Shown one piece after another: positions 8,730 to 18,483 of a DNA stretch of 64,000 nucleotides. Source of the stretch: Desulfosporosinus hippei DSM 8344 (GTDB taxonomy: Bacteria > Bacillota > Desulfitobacteriia > Desulfitobacteriales > Desulfitobacteriaceae). The position numbers and the translations under genes are program-made. Each line of letters opens with the position of its first letter. Position 1 is the stretch's first letter. The notes below the pieces were generated by a model. The model was not told where the DNA came from, did no database searches, and worked only from the letters and a program-made list of their open reading frames with translations. The stretch spans positions 62,001 through 126,000 of the forward strand of contig NZ_FNCP01000003.1 of the NCBI RefSeq assembly GCF_900100785.1, in the 5' to 3' direction.

Positions 8730-9617
8730 TTAACTACTTTTATCGGCTTTCCTAACAATGTCCCGCAGATAATTAATCAGATCCTCAGAAAGATCTCCTC
8801 TCCGTAAGGCATAATCAATGGTTGCTTCCACAAACCCCAGTTTGTCTCCAACATCATATCTGCGACCCTCAAACTCATAAGCGAGTATTTCCTGAAATCG
8901 ACCCAGTTCTTTAATACCGTCTGTCAGCTGTACTTCTCCGCCCCTGCCCGCCGGCAATTCCTCTAGAATATTGAATATCTCCGGATTTAAGATGTAACGT
9001 CCCATGATAGCTAAACGAGTTTCCGGTGCTTCTTCCGGACGGGGTTTCTCCACCATGTTCTTAGCTCTGTAAAGTCGATCGGCAAATTTTTCTCCATCGA
9101 CAATCCCGTATTTGATTGTGTCCTCATAGGGAACCTCTTGTACCCCGACAATACTTGCTCCGTAGCGCTGGTAATGATTAATCATTTGCTTTAACGCCGG
9201 AACTTCCGAGTAAATTACGTCATCGCCTAAGAGAACTGCAAAAGGCTCATTGCCAATAAATTTCCGGGCACTATAGATTGCGTGACCTAAGCCTAAGGCT
9301 TCCTTTTGCCGAACGTAATATATATCAGCCATTTGAGCAATATCCTGAACAAGGTCTAAGAGCTCATCTTTAGAGTTTTTTTCCAAAAACCCTTCAAGTT
9401 CCATAGAACGGTCAAAGTGATCCTCTATAGCACGTTTGTTTCGTCCTGTTACGATAATAATGTCTTCTATGCCGGATTGGATTGCCTCTTCAACAATGTA
9501 TTGAATGGTTGGTTTATCCACAATCGGCAGCATCTCTTTCGGTTGGGCTTTAGTGGCCGGTAAAAATCTTGTTCCCAACCCGGCTGCCGGTATCACTGCT
9601 TTACGAATTCTGCGCAT
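8730..9617 (-). CDS. galU: UTP-glucose-1-phosphate uridylyltransferase
   Basis: 295 residues, the usual GalU length. It makes UDP-glucose from UTP and glucose-1-phosphate in the cytoplasm, feeding polysaccharide and glycolipid synthesis. Diagnostic features are the nucleotide-binding start [18 protein letters not shown], the [19 protein letters not shown] segment, [10 protein letters not shown] and the C-terminal [18 protein letters not shown]. The start is ATG at 9615-9617 because AAAGGAG lies just upstream; a longer reading would add twelve unconserved residues. It stands alone with its own terminator next to the surface-glycan genes. Confidence 0.95.
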   Translation of the reverse strand: MRRIRKAVIPAAGLGTRFLPATKAQPKEMLPIVDKPTIQYIVEEAIQSGIEDIIIVTGRNKRAIEDHFDRSMELEGFLEKNSKDELLDLVQDIAQMADIYYVRQKEALGLGHAIYSARKFIGNEPFAVLLGDDVIYSEVPALKQMINHYQRYGASIVGVQEVPYEDTIKYGIVDGEKFADRLYRAKNMVEKPRPEEAPETRLAIMGRYILNPEIFNILEELPAGRGGEVQLTDGIKELGRFQEILAYEFEGRRYDVGDKLGFVEATIDYALRRGDLSEDLINYLRDIVRKADKSS

Positions 9618-10035
9618 GCAAATGTCTCCTTTCATCCACGGTAAAGCTCCCACTTTAATATTCAGTGTCTATCGGCTTCTGTTTCTCAAGCATAATTATT
9701 CATGGCAATATAAAATCAGCACATTTAAAAAACTATATGTGCTTATTAATTATATCTCAAAGCAATTAGATAATTCGCACATTCTTTCACAGATAGGGTT
9801 TCGACATAAGATATTAATTACCTGCCGCCCTATGAATATATGTAAAATTATATAAAATATATGATATTTCATCATTTTATCCCAAAATTATCCATTAACT
9901 TTAAGGATACCTTTCCCTATATGGTTTTGCAATATGTATTGTTTTTTACGGTTATCCATCAAAAAATTCTTGAACCATAAAAAAACGCAAGGCGATTAAG
10001 CACCTTACGTTTGTGAGTGTTAATTCTTATTTCTG
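9618..10035. other. AT-rich intergenic region
   Basis: Between clpP and galU. Apart from the clpP terminator at its right end, only AT-rich sequence was seen; it should hold the galU promoter, but no clear -35/-10 pair stands out. Confidence 0.5.
9979..10010 (-). terminator. Rho-independent terminator of clpP
   Basis: Minus-strand stem ACGTAAGG / CCTTGCGT (one G-U pair) with a ten-base loop, followed by seven T. Confidence 0.88.
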
Positions 10036-10647
10036 TTACTTTTCTGTAGCAACTTCAAGCTTTTCCAGCACTTGATCCACCAGACCATATTCTTTGGCTT
10101 CTTCGGCAGTCATGTAATAATCACGTTCTGTATCCTTTTCAACCTTTTCAATAGGTTGACCGGTTCTCTCAGCAAGAATTTTATTCATTTTTGCCTTAGT
10201 TCTTAGCAGTTGCTTGGCATGTATTTCAATTTCTGTCGCTTGTCCGGAAAGTCCATGCCCGCCAATTAAGGGCTGATGAATCAAGACCTCTGAGTTTGGT
10301 AAAGCGACTCGTTTTCCCTTTGTTCCACTTGCCAGCAGAAAGGCTCCCATGCTTGCAGCCATTCCAATACAAATTGTCCGCACATCAGAGCGAATGTATT
10401 GCATAGTGTCATAAATAGCCATTCCCGCTGTGATCGAACCCCCAGGGCTATTAATATAAAGATTAATGTCCTTCTCCGGGTCTTCGGCTTCGAGGAAAAG
10501 CATTTGTGCCACAACTAGGTTAGCAACATCGTCATCAATGCCGCCCCCCAGGAAAATAATCCGGTCTTTGAGAAGACGGGAGTATATATCGTAGGAGCGT
10601 TCCCCACGATTTGTTTGTTCAACGACCATTGGAACCAGATAACCCAT
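10036..10647 (-). CDS. clpP: ATP-dependent Clp protease proteolytic subunit
   Basis: 203 residues. ClpP forms a 14-mer barrel that degrades proteins fed by ClpX/ClpC ATPases. The catalytic triad is visible: Ser in [14 protein letters not shown], His in [10 protein letters not shown] and Asp in [30 protein letters not shown] is also typical. ATG at 10645-10647 is chosen because AGGGGG lies seven bases upstream; the TTG two codons earlier has no room for a ribosome site. The usual partners tig and clpX are absent: the gene lies 93 bp downstream of a large NRPS gene on the same strand and ends in its own terminator. This could be a second ClpP paralogue, but the rest of the genome is not visible. 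Confidence 0.93.
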   Translation of the reverse strand: MGYLVPMVVEQTNRGERSYDIYSRLLKDRIIFLGGGIDDDVANLVVAQMLFLEAEDPEKDINLYINSPGGSITAGMAIYDTMQYIRSDVRTICIGMAASMGAFLLASGTKGKRVALPNSEVLIHQPLIGGHGLSGQATEIEIHAKQLLRTKAKMNKILAERTGQPIEKVEKDTERDYYMTAEEAKEYGLVDQVLEKLEVATEK

Positions 10648-10740
10648 TTTCAATTCCCCCTATTCTTATTTAGGCGTCCTTACTTTAACTATTATATTCT
10701 TGCCGATTAACTTTATTTTAGTACAAAAGGTCAGTTAAGG

Positions 10741-13700
10741 TCAAATGATTTGTTGTAAAAAACCTACACTAACCATATATTTTATTAGTTTCGTCAAATA
10801 ACCCTCCGTGATCTCCGTCCACTGAAATCCTATTTGGGCCAGATAGGCTCGAGTTATTGCACTCTCTACCTGAATACTATCGGCAATTCCCTGCTCTTCA
10901 GTAAGGTCTAGAACAAACCCACTCAATGAGTGGGGTGACTGTACATAACTGTCTAGCAATTGGTAAAAGGACTTCGTATCCAGGATTTGAACTTTAATGC
11001 CCAGTAAATAGAGGATCTCAATCAGTTTCGTCATCTTTAGCTTTTTATGATTAAACATGTGAAACACTCGGCTGGGCTGAGTATTTGTCCTTATTATATC
11101 GACTATTCCTTGAGCGCAAGCATCCACGGGCGTAAATTCAAGCTCCTGATTCAGCATATCTTGAGATATGGCCTTTATTTCGAGGAAGGATTTTAGTTTC
11201 TGATAAAAAGCATTCTCCTGAATATTCCCCTGAAAATGCCCGTCAGAATATCTTCCGGTCAGTATCCCTACTCTGAAAATTGCAGCCTGCAATCCCAACC
11301 TTGTTGCTTCTAAAACTCTTACTTCCGCCTCAAATTTGCTTCTAATATATAAGTTATCCAGATAGTTTTGACCGATATATAACTGAACTTCGTCAAAATG
11401 CCCATTGATGTAATCCCCGGTTAAACGATTTCCGGCAATGCTGATTGTTGAAATATGCTGTAAAGGCCTGCCAAAGGTTATACAAAAATCGATTACTTCC
11501 TGAGTCCCCTGAACATTTATCTTCTCAAAATCAGAGTACTCTCCGTAATGTTTAACGAGCCCTGCTGCATGAATTACCGAATGAACATTCTTCCCCAATT
11601 CGGAATATCTTTCAGGGGGGATTTTAAAATGCTTTTGCGAAATATCACACTGTATAATTTTGATCCGCTGAGAGTATGCTTGAATCCCACCGGGAAAATA
11701 GCTGTCAAATAAGCGTTGAAACCGTTTCTCTGGATCACTTCCGCGTATTAAACAATAGATTAATCCTGAGGTACTGTTTAATAACTCCCAAAGCAAGTGT
11801 ATCCCCAGAAATCCGGTTGCTCCTGTTAAGAGCACATTCCCCTGCAACTCCGGCTTAGAATCAGGCATCCCTTGAAGTTCATAGGGCAACGGCAGGCACG
11901 GGAAATCTTTCCTAGATTCAACAACCTTCTGCCCCTTGAGCTTCCCCCTTACTTTGTCTGAGAGCTGTCGAACTGTTGGATAATCATAAAAGTCCTGAGC
12001 ATTTAAATCCCACTTTTTGGACCAAACTTCAGTTAAGATCTCGATAATAGCCAGCGAATCCCCTCCGAGGAGAAAGAAGTTATCTTCAACTCCTACCTCC
12101 TCTACTTCTAATACTTTAGTCCATAGCCTAACCAATTCTTCTTCAAATGAATTCTCAGGTAGGGTCGGCTTGGTATCTTGTATCACCGCTATTGGGTCAG
12201 GAAGGCTCCTTTTATCGACCTTCGAATTTAGAGTAAGTGGAATCGCATCCAACCAAAGAAATCTTGCGGGAATCATGTATTCAGGTAACCGTTTCTCTAA
12301 AAAAGTTCTTATGTCTAAAACAGAACAATCCTTATTCCCAACTAAATAAGCACACAAATAGTTCCTCTTTTTTCCATCAACGCGGGAAATAACAACTGCC
12401 TCCTGAACATCCACATGCTCGACTAGGATTTTTCTAATTTCGTCTAGCTCAATACGAAACCCTCTAATCTTAACTTGGTCGTCATTTCGACCCAGATATT
12501 CTATCTCTCCTTCCGTTGTCCATCGCCCAAGATCCCCCGTTTTATAGATGATTTGTCCTTCATGAAAAGGATTGGGAATGAATCTTTCTTGCGTTAGATC
12601 ATTACGGTAGAGATACCCTCGGGCAAGTCCTTCTCCCCCAATATAAATTTCCCCCGTGACTCCTTGTGGTACTATTTGTTTCCCTTGATCAAGGATGTAA
12701 ATTTGAGTATTGGCGATGGGTTTTCCTAAAGTAATCTGAGTTTCTGAAGTTAACTCCTTGTACATTGACCATACTGTTGTCTCAGTGGGTCCATACATAT
12801 TGTAAATTCTTGCAGCAGGAGCCACATTTTGAAGTTTATTTAGGACAGTTTCAGTAAGTGGTTCTCCGCCAATAAACATATCCATTATTGGTGCCAATCC
12901 TTCTGAACATTGAGGATCTTTTAACAAAGACTGAATTTTAGAGGGTGTAGCTTGAATCATCTCAATATCATTCTTTTTGATAAGATCAAATAATAGCGCA
13001 GGGCTTTTTTGTTCAACTTCGTTGGCTATTACTAAGGTTAACCCATAAGCAAGAGGTACGAGGGTCTCCATAACAAAAATATCAAAAGCAACCGTGGTCA
13101 GTGAGACAATTACCTTCTTCTCAGAGAAATAAAAAATCTTCAATAAAGCGTGAATTAAATTATTTACAGAGCGGTGTTCAATCATTACCCCTTTAGGCGC
13201 ACCTGTTGACCCCGAAGTATAGATAACATAGGCTAGATTATTTGGCCTGATAAAATTGATCAAGTCCGATTTAGATACTGTGTATAAGGATGAATCCTTG
13301 AGATCTAGTATTTCTAGTTCTAAGTTCTTTGAAAACATATCTAAAACGACTTTTTCCTCAATACTATCTGGGTTTGTCAGCAACAAATGCGTCCTGCTAT
13401 TACGCAGCATTTCCTCAATTCTAGCAACAGGGTATAGAGGATCAATGGGTAGATAAGCGCCTCCGGCTTTGAGGACTCCCAGAATACTAATCATTAGTTC
13501 AGGAGAACGATTAATCATAATCCCTACAATAGTATCGGGGGTTACACCTGTTAGTCTTAGCCTTTTAGCTATTTGATTGGCCCGTCCATTTAACTCGATA
13601 TATGTTAATTCACGACCATTGACAACTAAGGCTATTTGCTCGGGCGTTTTCTTCACCTGTTCTTCAAACAACTGATGAATGGTCTTTTCTTTAGGGTAAT

Positions 13701-15051
13701 CTAAAGATGTAAAATTTAGTCCACGAATAAGTTCATACTTTTCTTGACTTGTTAAAAGGGAAATCTTTGACAACGGTATAGTTGGCTCATTAATTAATTT
13801 TTTCAAAAAAGTTATCAAATATCTGTGAATTTGTTCGATTTCTTTATCACTTAATGCTTGAATTAAGTAGTCGTAATCTAGCCTTAACTCTCCGTCAGCC
13901 TTCCAGTCACTTATGCTTAATGATAGTGTGTTAATTTCATGACCATTAAAACTCCAAAAGGTTTCCAGATCCATATCTTCGACATCTAATTTGGAAATTT
14001 GATATGAAAAAGCAACATCATTTAAAGCCCCGGAGAAACCTTGCTTTACTCGAAGGTCTTTCAGGATTTCCTTGTACGGATAGCGTTGATTTTTTAAAAC
14101 TTTCTTCCATACCTTTGAAATATGGTTTATAAAGGTTAAAAAATCCCATTGAAGATCTATCGTTATTCGAAAGGGTACGTTGCTAATAAACATTCCAGCT
14201 GTATTTCTCTGTTGAAAATTTGCCCTATTAAGTACAGGAGTGCCAATAACTAAATCCTGCTTTCCTTTTGCCTTTGATAGGTATAGAGCAAACACTGCAA
14301 AGAAGACTATAAACCCCGAAACATTGTGTTTATTCGAAAAAAGCTTTACGTCTTCGCTGAGGTCATGAGCCATTATGATTGTCTTTCTCTTAGCTCGGGT
14401 ATCCTTCTTGCCTTTAAGTTTATCCTCCGAGGTGAATTCCGGCCTAACCTCTAAAAATTGCTGCCAGAAAACCTTCCGCTCCATAAACTTAGGAGAATTA
14501 TAATAATTAATGTCCTCCAAAACATAGCTTAGGTAAGAAGGTTTTGGTTCAGGTATATAGGGTTCACAATTTATTAATCTCTTATAAGCATAAAGGACTT
14601 CTTTTATAATCATCGTTAAACTCCATGCATCTGAAATAAGATGGTGAAATTTAAAATATATTGCTACTTTAAAGTTAATTAATCTGATAGAGGCAAAATA
14701 AAACAAGTCATTCTCTAAAAGCTTAAAAGGCACCCTTGTTTGTTGATCCTTCCAATGTTCAAACTCTTCAAGTCCGTGTGAATGACTAAAGTCCAGTCGT
14801 TTAAGGCGATATTCCTTAAACGCTGATACATACTGACGAGGCTCTCCTTCTTCCATAATGAATCTTAAACGAATGGCCTCATGCTCTTGAATAATTATGT
14901 TTACTGCTTTTTCAAGCATATCTACATTAATATCATCTCGTATAATTACACCGACTCCTAAGTTTCCATAACTTGTATTCTTGTAGAACGTTTCAATATC
15001 CCAAATAGATTGCTGTGAAAAAGTCAGAGGGTAAAGCAACTGATTGTTCAT
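10741..15051 (-). CDS. Single-module nonribosomal peptide synthetase (C-A-PCP-reductase)
   Basis: 1436 residues. Domains in order: condensation (about 1-430, active-site HHLISD at 136-141), adenylation (about 450-960, YTSGSTGAPKGV, NMYGPTETT, YKTGDLGRW), carrier protein (DNFFLLGGDSL, phosphopantetheine Ser near 997) and a C-terminal NAD(P)H thioester reductase (VLLTGATGFLGIHLLWELL from about 1072). The predicted chemistry is condensation of an upstream acyl or aminoacyl donor with one amino acid, then release as an aldehyde or alcohol. Aligning by eye to GrsA gives pocket residues D-I-M-Q-F-G-M-V-W-K, close to the published glycine code DILQLGLIWK. A N-terminal C domain without a partner module suggests a lipo-initiating or stand-alone use. 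No phosphopantetheinyl transferase, transporter or other biosynthetic gene adjoins it. AGGAGG precedes ATG. Confidence 0.93.
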   Translation of the reverse strand: MNNQLLYPLTFSQQSIWDIETFYKNTSYGNLGVGVIIRDDINVDMLEKAVNIIIQEHEAIRLRFIMEEGEPRQYVSAFKEYRLKRLDFSHSHGLEEFEHWKDQQTRVPFKLLENDLFYFASIRLINFKVAIYFKFHHLISDAWSLTMIIKEVLYAYKRLINCEPYIPEPKPSYLSYVLEDINYYNSPKFMERKVFWQQFLEVRPEFTSEDKLKGKKDTRAKRKTIIMAHDLSEDVKLFSNKHNVSGFIVFFAVFALYLSKAKGKQDLVIGTPVLNRANFQQRNTAGMFISNVPFRITIDLQWDFLTFINHISKVWKKVLKNQRYPYKEILKDLRVKQGFSGALNDVAFSYQISKLDVEDMDLETFWSFNGHEINTLSLSISDWKADGELRLDYDYLIQALSDKEIEQIHRYLITFLKKLINEPTIPLSKISLLTSQEKYELIRGLNFTSLDYPKEKTIHQLFEEQVKKTPEQIALVVNGRELTYIELNGRANQIAKRLRLTGVTPDTIVGIMINRSPELMISILGVLKAGGAYLPIDPLYPVARIEEMLRNSRTHLLLTNPDSIEEKVVLDMFSKNLELEILDLKDSSLYTVSKSDLINFIRPNNLAYVIYTSGSTGAPKGVMIEHRSVNNLIHALLKIFYFSEKKVIVSLTTVAFDIFVMETLVPLAYGLTLVIANEVEQKSPALLFDLIKKNDIEMIQATPSKIQSLLKDPQCSEGLAPIMDMFIGGEPLTETVLNKLQNVAPAARIYNMYGPTETTVWSMYKELTSETQITLGKPIANTQIYILDQGKQIVPQGVTGEIYIGGEGLARGYLYRNDLTQERFIPNPFHEGQIIYKTGDLGRWTTEGEIEYLGRNDDQVKIRGFRIELDEIRKILVEHVDVQEAVVISRVDGKKRNYLCAYLVGNKDCSVLDIRTFLEKRLPEYMIPARFLWLDAIPLTLNSKVDKRSLPDPIAVIQDTKPTLPENSFEEELVRLWTKVLEVEEVGVEDNFFLLGGDSLAIIEILTEVWSKKWDLNAQDFYDYPTVRQLSDKVRGKLKGQKVVESRKDFPCLPLPYELQGMPDSKPELQGNVLLTGATGFLGIHLLWELLNSTSGLIYCLIRGSDPEKRFQRLFDSYFPGGIQAYSQRIKIIQCDISQKHFKIPPERYSELGKNVHSVIHAAGLVKHYGEYSDFEKINVQGTQEVIDFCITFGRPLQHISTISIAGNRLTGDYINGHFDEVQLYIGQNYLDNLYIRSKFEAEVRVLEATRLGLQAAIFRVGILTGRYSDGHFQGNIQENAFYQKLKSFLEIKAISQDMLNQELEFTPVDACAQGIVDIIRTNTQPSRVFHMFNHKKLKMTKLIEILYLLGIKVQILDTKSFYQLLDSYVQSPHSLSGFVLDLTEEQGIADSIQVESAITRAYLAQIGFQWTEITEGYLTKLIKYMVSVGFLQQII

Positions 15052-15258
15052 TTCATCCTCCTAATATTCTTTATTCGGCAAATCTCACCATTTTCAATTA
15101 TCAAAAGAAATTAATCCCATACATTGTAAGGTTAGCAACTGAGATTCAAAGATTTTTTTAATATATCACTCGTTTAGGAAGGAATGATGTTTGATTATGT
15201 CGAAACTTAAAATATTCACTGTATCTCATAAATGCCATTTTAGAAAGGTGCTTTACTG

Positions 15259-16533
15259 ATGCTTTCTCCTTTTAGAAAACTACTACCTGAACAGTATAAA
15301 CAAGAGTTTTTTGATGAAATAACGCGCCATAACTTTATTCGTTCTCGCAATCTTGCAAGTGTCCTTTTTTTACTTAATATCTTCTTTCTTGTTTTCGACA
15401 TAATTAATTATCAGGAAGATCTTTGGGATTGGGATACCCTCTCTGGATATTCGGCACTATTCTATCTTCATGTATTCTTAGGACTTGTTTTATCAGTTTT
15501 TATTCTGATGTCCTGGTTCAATAGATTAAAAACAGATGACCAAAACTTAACTCGTTGGCATTCCTGCTTAGGTACTCTTTTTTCTTCTTTCATCATAGTT
15601 TTTAGTTCATGCATATCTATAAATGACCAACTTCTTCACAATCAGATCACTGTCTTTATTCTCGGATCTATTATAATTGCAGCTAACAATTACTTAAAAC
15701 CTGTGATAAGTCTAATCACCTTTGCACTTGCATGGGTCTTATTTATGATTGGGATTAGCTATTTGCAAACGGATTTAGACGTTCTTAAAGGAAATTACAT
15801 TAATGGTACAATTTTAATGGTTTTTGCTTGGTTCCTTTCTTATACACTATATAAAATGAAGATTCAAGATTTAATTAGCCAAAAAACAATTCAACAAAAA
15901 ACTAAAGAGGTAGAAGAATACAATAACGACCTTATTGTGACTAATAATCGTCTTGAAGAGTCTTTGCAAGCTTTAGACGAATCTCAAAATGTAATATTCA
16001 GCTTAGCCTCGGCCTTGGAGTCTAAGGATACCTATACACGAGGTCATTCTGAGCGAGTTGCAAACTATGCTCTGCAGCTAGCACAGGCCCTTAAACTTTC
16101 AGTGCCTGAACAACAGACTGTTTGGCGGGCAGCGCAATTACATGATATTGGTAAAATCGGAATACCCGATTCAATCTTAAATAAACCTGGAAAACTAAAT
16201 AATAAAGAATGGGAAATAATGCGTTCACATCCTGAAATGGGAGAAACCATTTGTTCTACACTTAGTTTTGCTCGTGATTTTCTCCCCCTTATTCGCCATC
16301 ATCACGAGCGATTCGATGGAACAGGTTATCCAGATGCTTTAAGAGGAGAAGCAATTCCTTTTTTGGCCCGAATTATTACGGTCGCGGATGCAGTTGATGC
16401 AATAACCTCGCAGCGTTCTTATCGGCCTAGCCGAACCATCGATTATGCATTAGAGGAATTAGTTAATGGAAAGGGATCTCAATTTGATCCTGTTATCGTT
16501 CAAGCCTTCATTGAGTTATTTAATTATTCTTAG
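15259..16533 (+). CDS. HD-GYP domain protein with six-helix membrane sensor
   Basis: 424 residues. The first ~200 residues form six hydrophobic helices, followed by a short coiled coil and an HD-GYP phosphodiesterase domain: AAQLHDIGKIGIPDSIL (HD) and RHHHERFDGTGYPDAL (GYP variant of the motif). HD-GYP enzymes hydrolyse cyclic di-GMP. The membrane part, including NYQEDLWD and YSALFYLHVFLGLVLSV, is clearly homologous to that of the convergent histidine kinase next door (NYQEGLWD, YVWLFYSHVTLGLLMVV), so both may sense the same signal. The 3' ends of the two genes overlap by four bases. Confidence 0.9.
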   Translation: MLSPFRKLLPEQYKQEFFDEITRHNFIRSRNLASVLFLLNIFFLVFDIINYQEDLWDWDTLSGYSALFYLHVFLGLVLSVFILMSWFNRLKTDDQNLTRWHSCLGTLFSSFIIVFSSCISINDQLLHNQITVFILGSIIIAANNYLKPVISLITFALAWVLFMIGISYLQTDLDVLKGNYINGTILMVFAWFLSYTLYKMKIQDLISQKTIQQKTKEVEEYNNDLIVTNNRLEESLQALDESQNVIFSLASALESKDTYTRGHSERVANYALQLAQALKLSVPEQQTVWRAAQLHDIGKIGIPDSILNKPGKLNNKEWEIMRSHPEMGETICSTLSFARDFLPLIRHHHERFDGTGYPDALRGEAIPFLARIITVADAVDAITSQRSYRPSRTIDYALEELVNGKGSQFDPVIVQAFIELFNYS

Positions 16534-18296
16534 TTATTAGATATGGGTACTGTAAACCTTACAAAGAATGTTGATCCAGTCGGACTCGTTTCTATTGTGA
16601 TTATGGCATTATGGCGAGCAGCAATTCCATAACAAACTGCTAGGCCTAATCCTGTACCTGTTTCTTTCGTAGTGTAAAAAGGCGTTCCTAACTTATCCAT
16701 TATTTCAGGCTTGATACCTGTCCCTTGATCTTGGATAGACAAGATAACTTCTCTATTTCTCATAAGTGTCTTTATTCTGAGCACCCCACCTTGATCCATG
16801 GCTTCAAGTCCATTTCGCGCTAAGTTAAGAATCATCTGGCGCATCTCTTTTTCATCTAATATTAGATCTGGAATCTCCTCCAGTTCAGTTATTACACCCT
16901 TATCGTTTCTGATCGCATCTACTTGAACAAGAGGAAGGATGCTTTTAATAATATTATTAAGATTATGTACAGCCACCTCGGTTACTTTTGATCGACTGAT
17001 GGATAGAAACTCAGTGATAATTTGATTTGCCCGATCAATTTCACTAATCATGAGCGGAATATAGTCCCTGTACTTCTCTGGATTCTTGCCGTCTCCTAGG
17101 AGTTGCAAGAATCCTCTGACAGTGGTCATAGGATTTCTTACTTCATGCCCAATACTAGCGGCCATTTCCCCGACGAGATTCATTTGTTCCATGCGAGACA
17201 TTTCCTTCTCTATTTTCTTTTGCGCAGTAACATCTTTGACAATCGTTGATGCCCCAATAGTCTGCTCAAGATGATTTATGATCGGAGAAACTGTCAAATA
17301 AACATTAATGATTTGTCCGTCTTTTCTTACCCGAGTCGTCTCGTAATGCGAGACTGATCGCCCTTGAGAAATCGTTGATAAAATACCATCTAACTCATTT
17401 TGATGATCCAGTGGAAATAATATTCTAACCGACTCTCCGAGGATTTCGTTTTCAGAATAACCATAAATGCACTCCGCTCCCCGATTCCAATCCGTAATTT
17501 TCCCATCCAGGGCCATCCCAATAATACCGTCTTCAGTGGACTCCACTATAGAGGCCAAGCGATAGATCTTACTTTCTATTTGTTTGCGATCCCCTACTTC
17601 ACGCATAAGCTTTTGATTTATTTCTTCCAATTCCGTTGTGCGATCTTTAACCAGACGTTCCAAGTAATTTTGATGCAAAAAATCTTGAACTCGCGAATTA
17701 TTAAGGGTCGTTGATAAAAGCCAAGAAACAAATAAGACCAACAATGTATTTACATAATGTCCATTTTTTATTAAAGAGTCCGGCTGATTATACTGTATTC
17801 CTGCAACGACAATGACGTATGATATAAAATAAGTCCAAAAACTTAATTTCGGTCTCAAGTTAAAGAAAACTGCAACTACAAAACAACCAATGATGTAAAC
17901 TGTTAACTGACCATGAATCCTTTGATCAATCCATCCAGAAATTATTGCACAAATGAATAAACAAGGGAGAGCAAAAAAGATCTCATAAAGGTTATAGCCA
18001 GGCTTAACATCCTTTACTGTCTGTAAATTAGTTCTCCAATACAATACTGTGATTACCACCATTAAAAGACCGAGTGTAACATGAGAATAAAAAAGCCATA
18101 CGTACCCGGGAGTACTATCCCACAAACCTTCCTGATAATTTTTATAATCAGTAAACAGAAAAATAAAATCCAAGCAAAGAAGCACAATCGCTAAGATCCG
18201 CTGACGAAAATAATTATTAAAAACTTCATTCCTAATAAATTCCTTTTGGAGTTCTTGGGGAATAATATATCTATTTAATTTAACAGCATTTGCCAT
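16530..18296 (-). CDS. PAS-containing sensor histidine kinase with six-helix membrane sensor
   Basis: 588 residues. Six membrane helices (about 30-215) are followed by a coiled coil, a PAS domain with PAC (about 245-370; DWNRGAECIYGYSENEILGE), a HisKA segment with phospho-acceptor His in ASIGHEVRNPMTTVRGFL, and a HATPase domain with N box LNLARNGLEAM, GTGIK and TGTGLGLAVCYGI. It resembles the KinA/ResE-like PAS kinases of Firmicutes that feed sporulation or metabolic regulation, but no response regulator is adjacent. It shares its membrane domain with the neighbouring HD-GYP protein. AAGGAG precedes ATG. Confidence 0.92.
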   Translation of the reverse strand: MANAVKLNRYIIPQELQKEFIRNEVFNNYFRQRILAIVLLCLDFIFLFTDYKNYQEGLWDSTPGYVWLFYSHVTLGLLMVVITVLYWRTNLQTVKDVKPGYNLYEIFFALPCLFICAIISGWIDQRIHGQLTVYIIGCFVVAVFFNLRPKLSFWTYFISYVIVVAGIQYNQPDSLIKNGHYVNTLLVLFVSWLLSTTLNNSRVQDFLHQNYLERLVKDRTTELEEINQKLMREVGDRKQIESKIYRLASIVESTEDGIIGMALDGKITDWNRGAECIYGYSENEILGESVRILFPLDHQNELDGILSTISQGRSVSHYETTRVRKDGQIINVYLTVSPIINHLEQTIGASTIVKDVTAQKKIEKEMSRMEQMNLVGEMAASIGHEVRNPMTTVRGFLQLLGDGKNPEKYRDYIPLMISEIDRANQIITEFLSISRSKVTEVAVHNLNNIIKSILPLVQVDAIRNDKGVITELEEIPDLILDEKEMRQMILNLARNGLEAMDQGGVLRIKTLMRNREVILSIQDQGTGIKPEIMDKLGTPFYTTKETGTGLGLAVCYGIAARHNAIITIETSPTGSTFFVRFTVPISNN

Positions 18297-18483
18297 TATC
18301 GACTCCTTAAATCAAAATCTTTGATTGGTTAAGATAATCTTATTTTCTTTAATTCTCCAAAATCTCTAACAATCCTTCTTTGTTTCTTAAAATGAAACGA
18401 TATTTTTATGCCGCTTAAGGTTTAACCTTATTCCTTCTAAGGAATATAATGGAATATACTTTAGAAAGGCGGTCGAATCAGAA

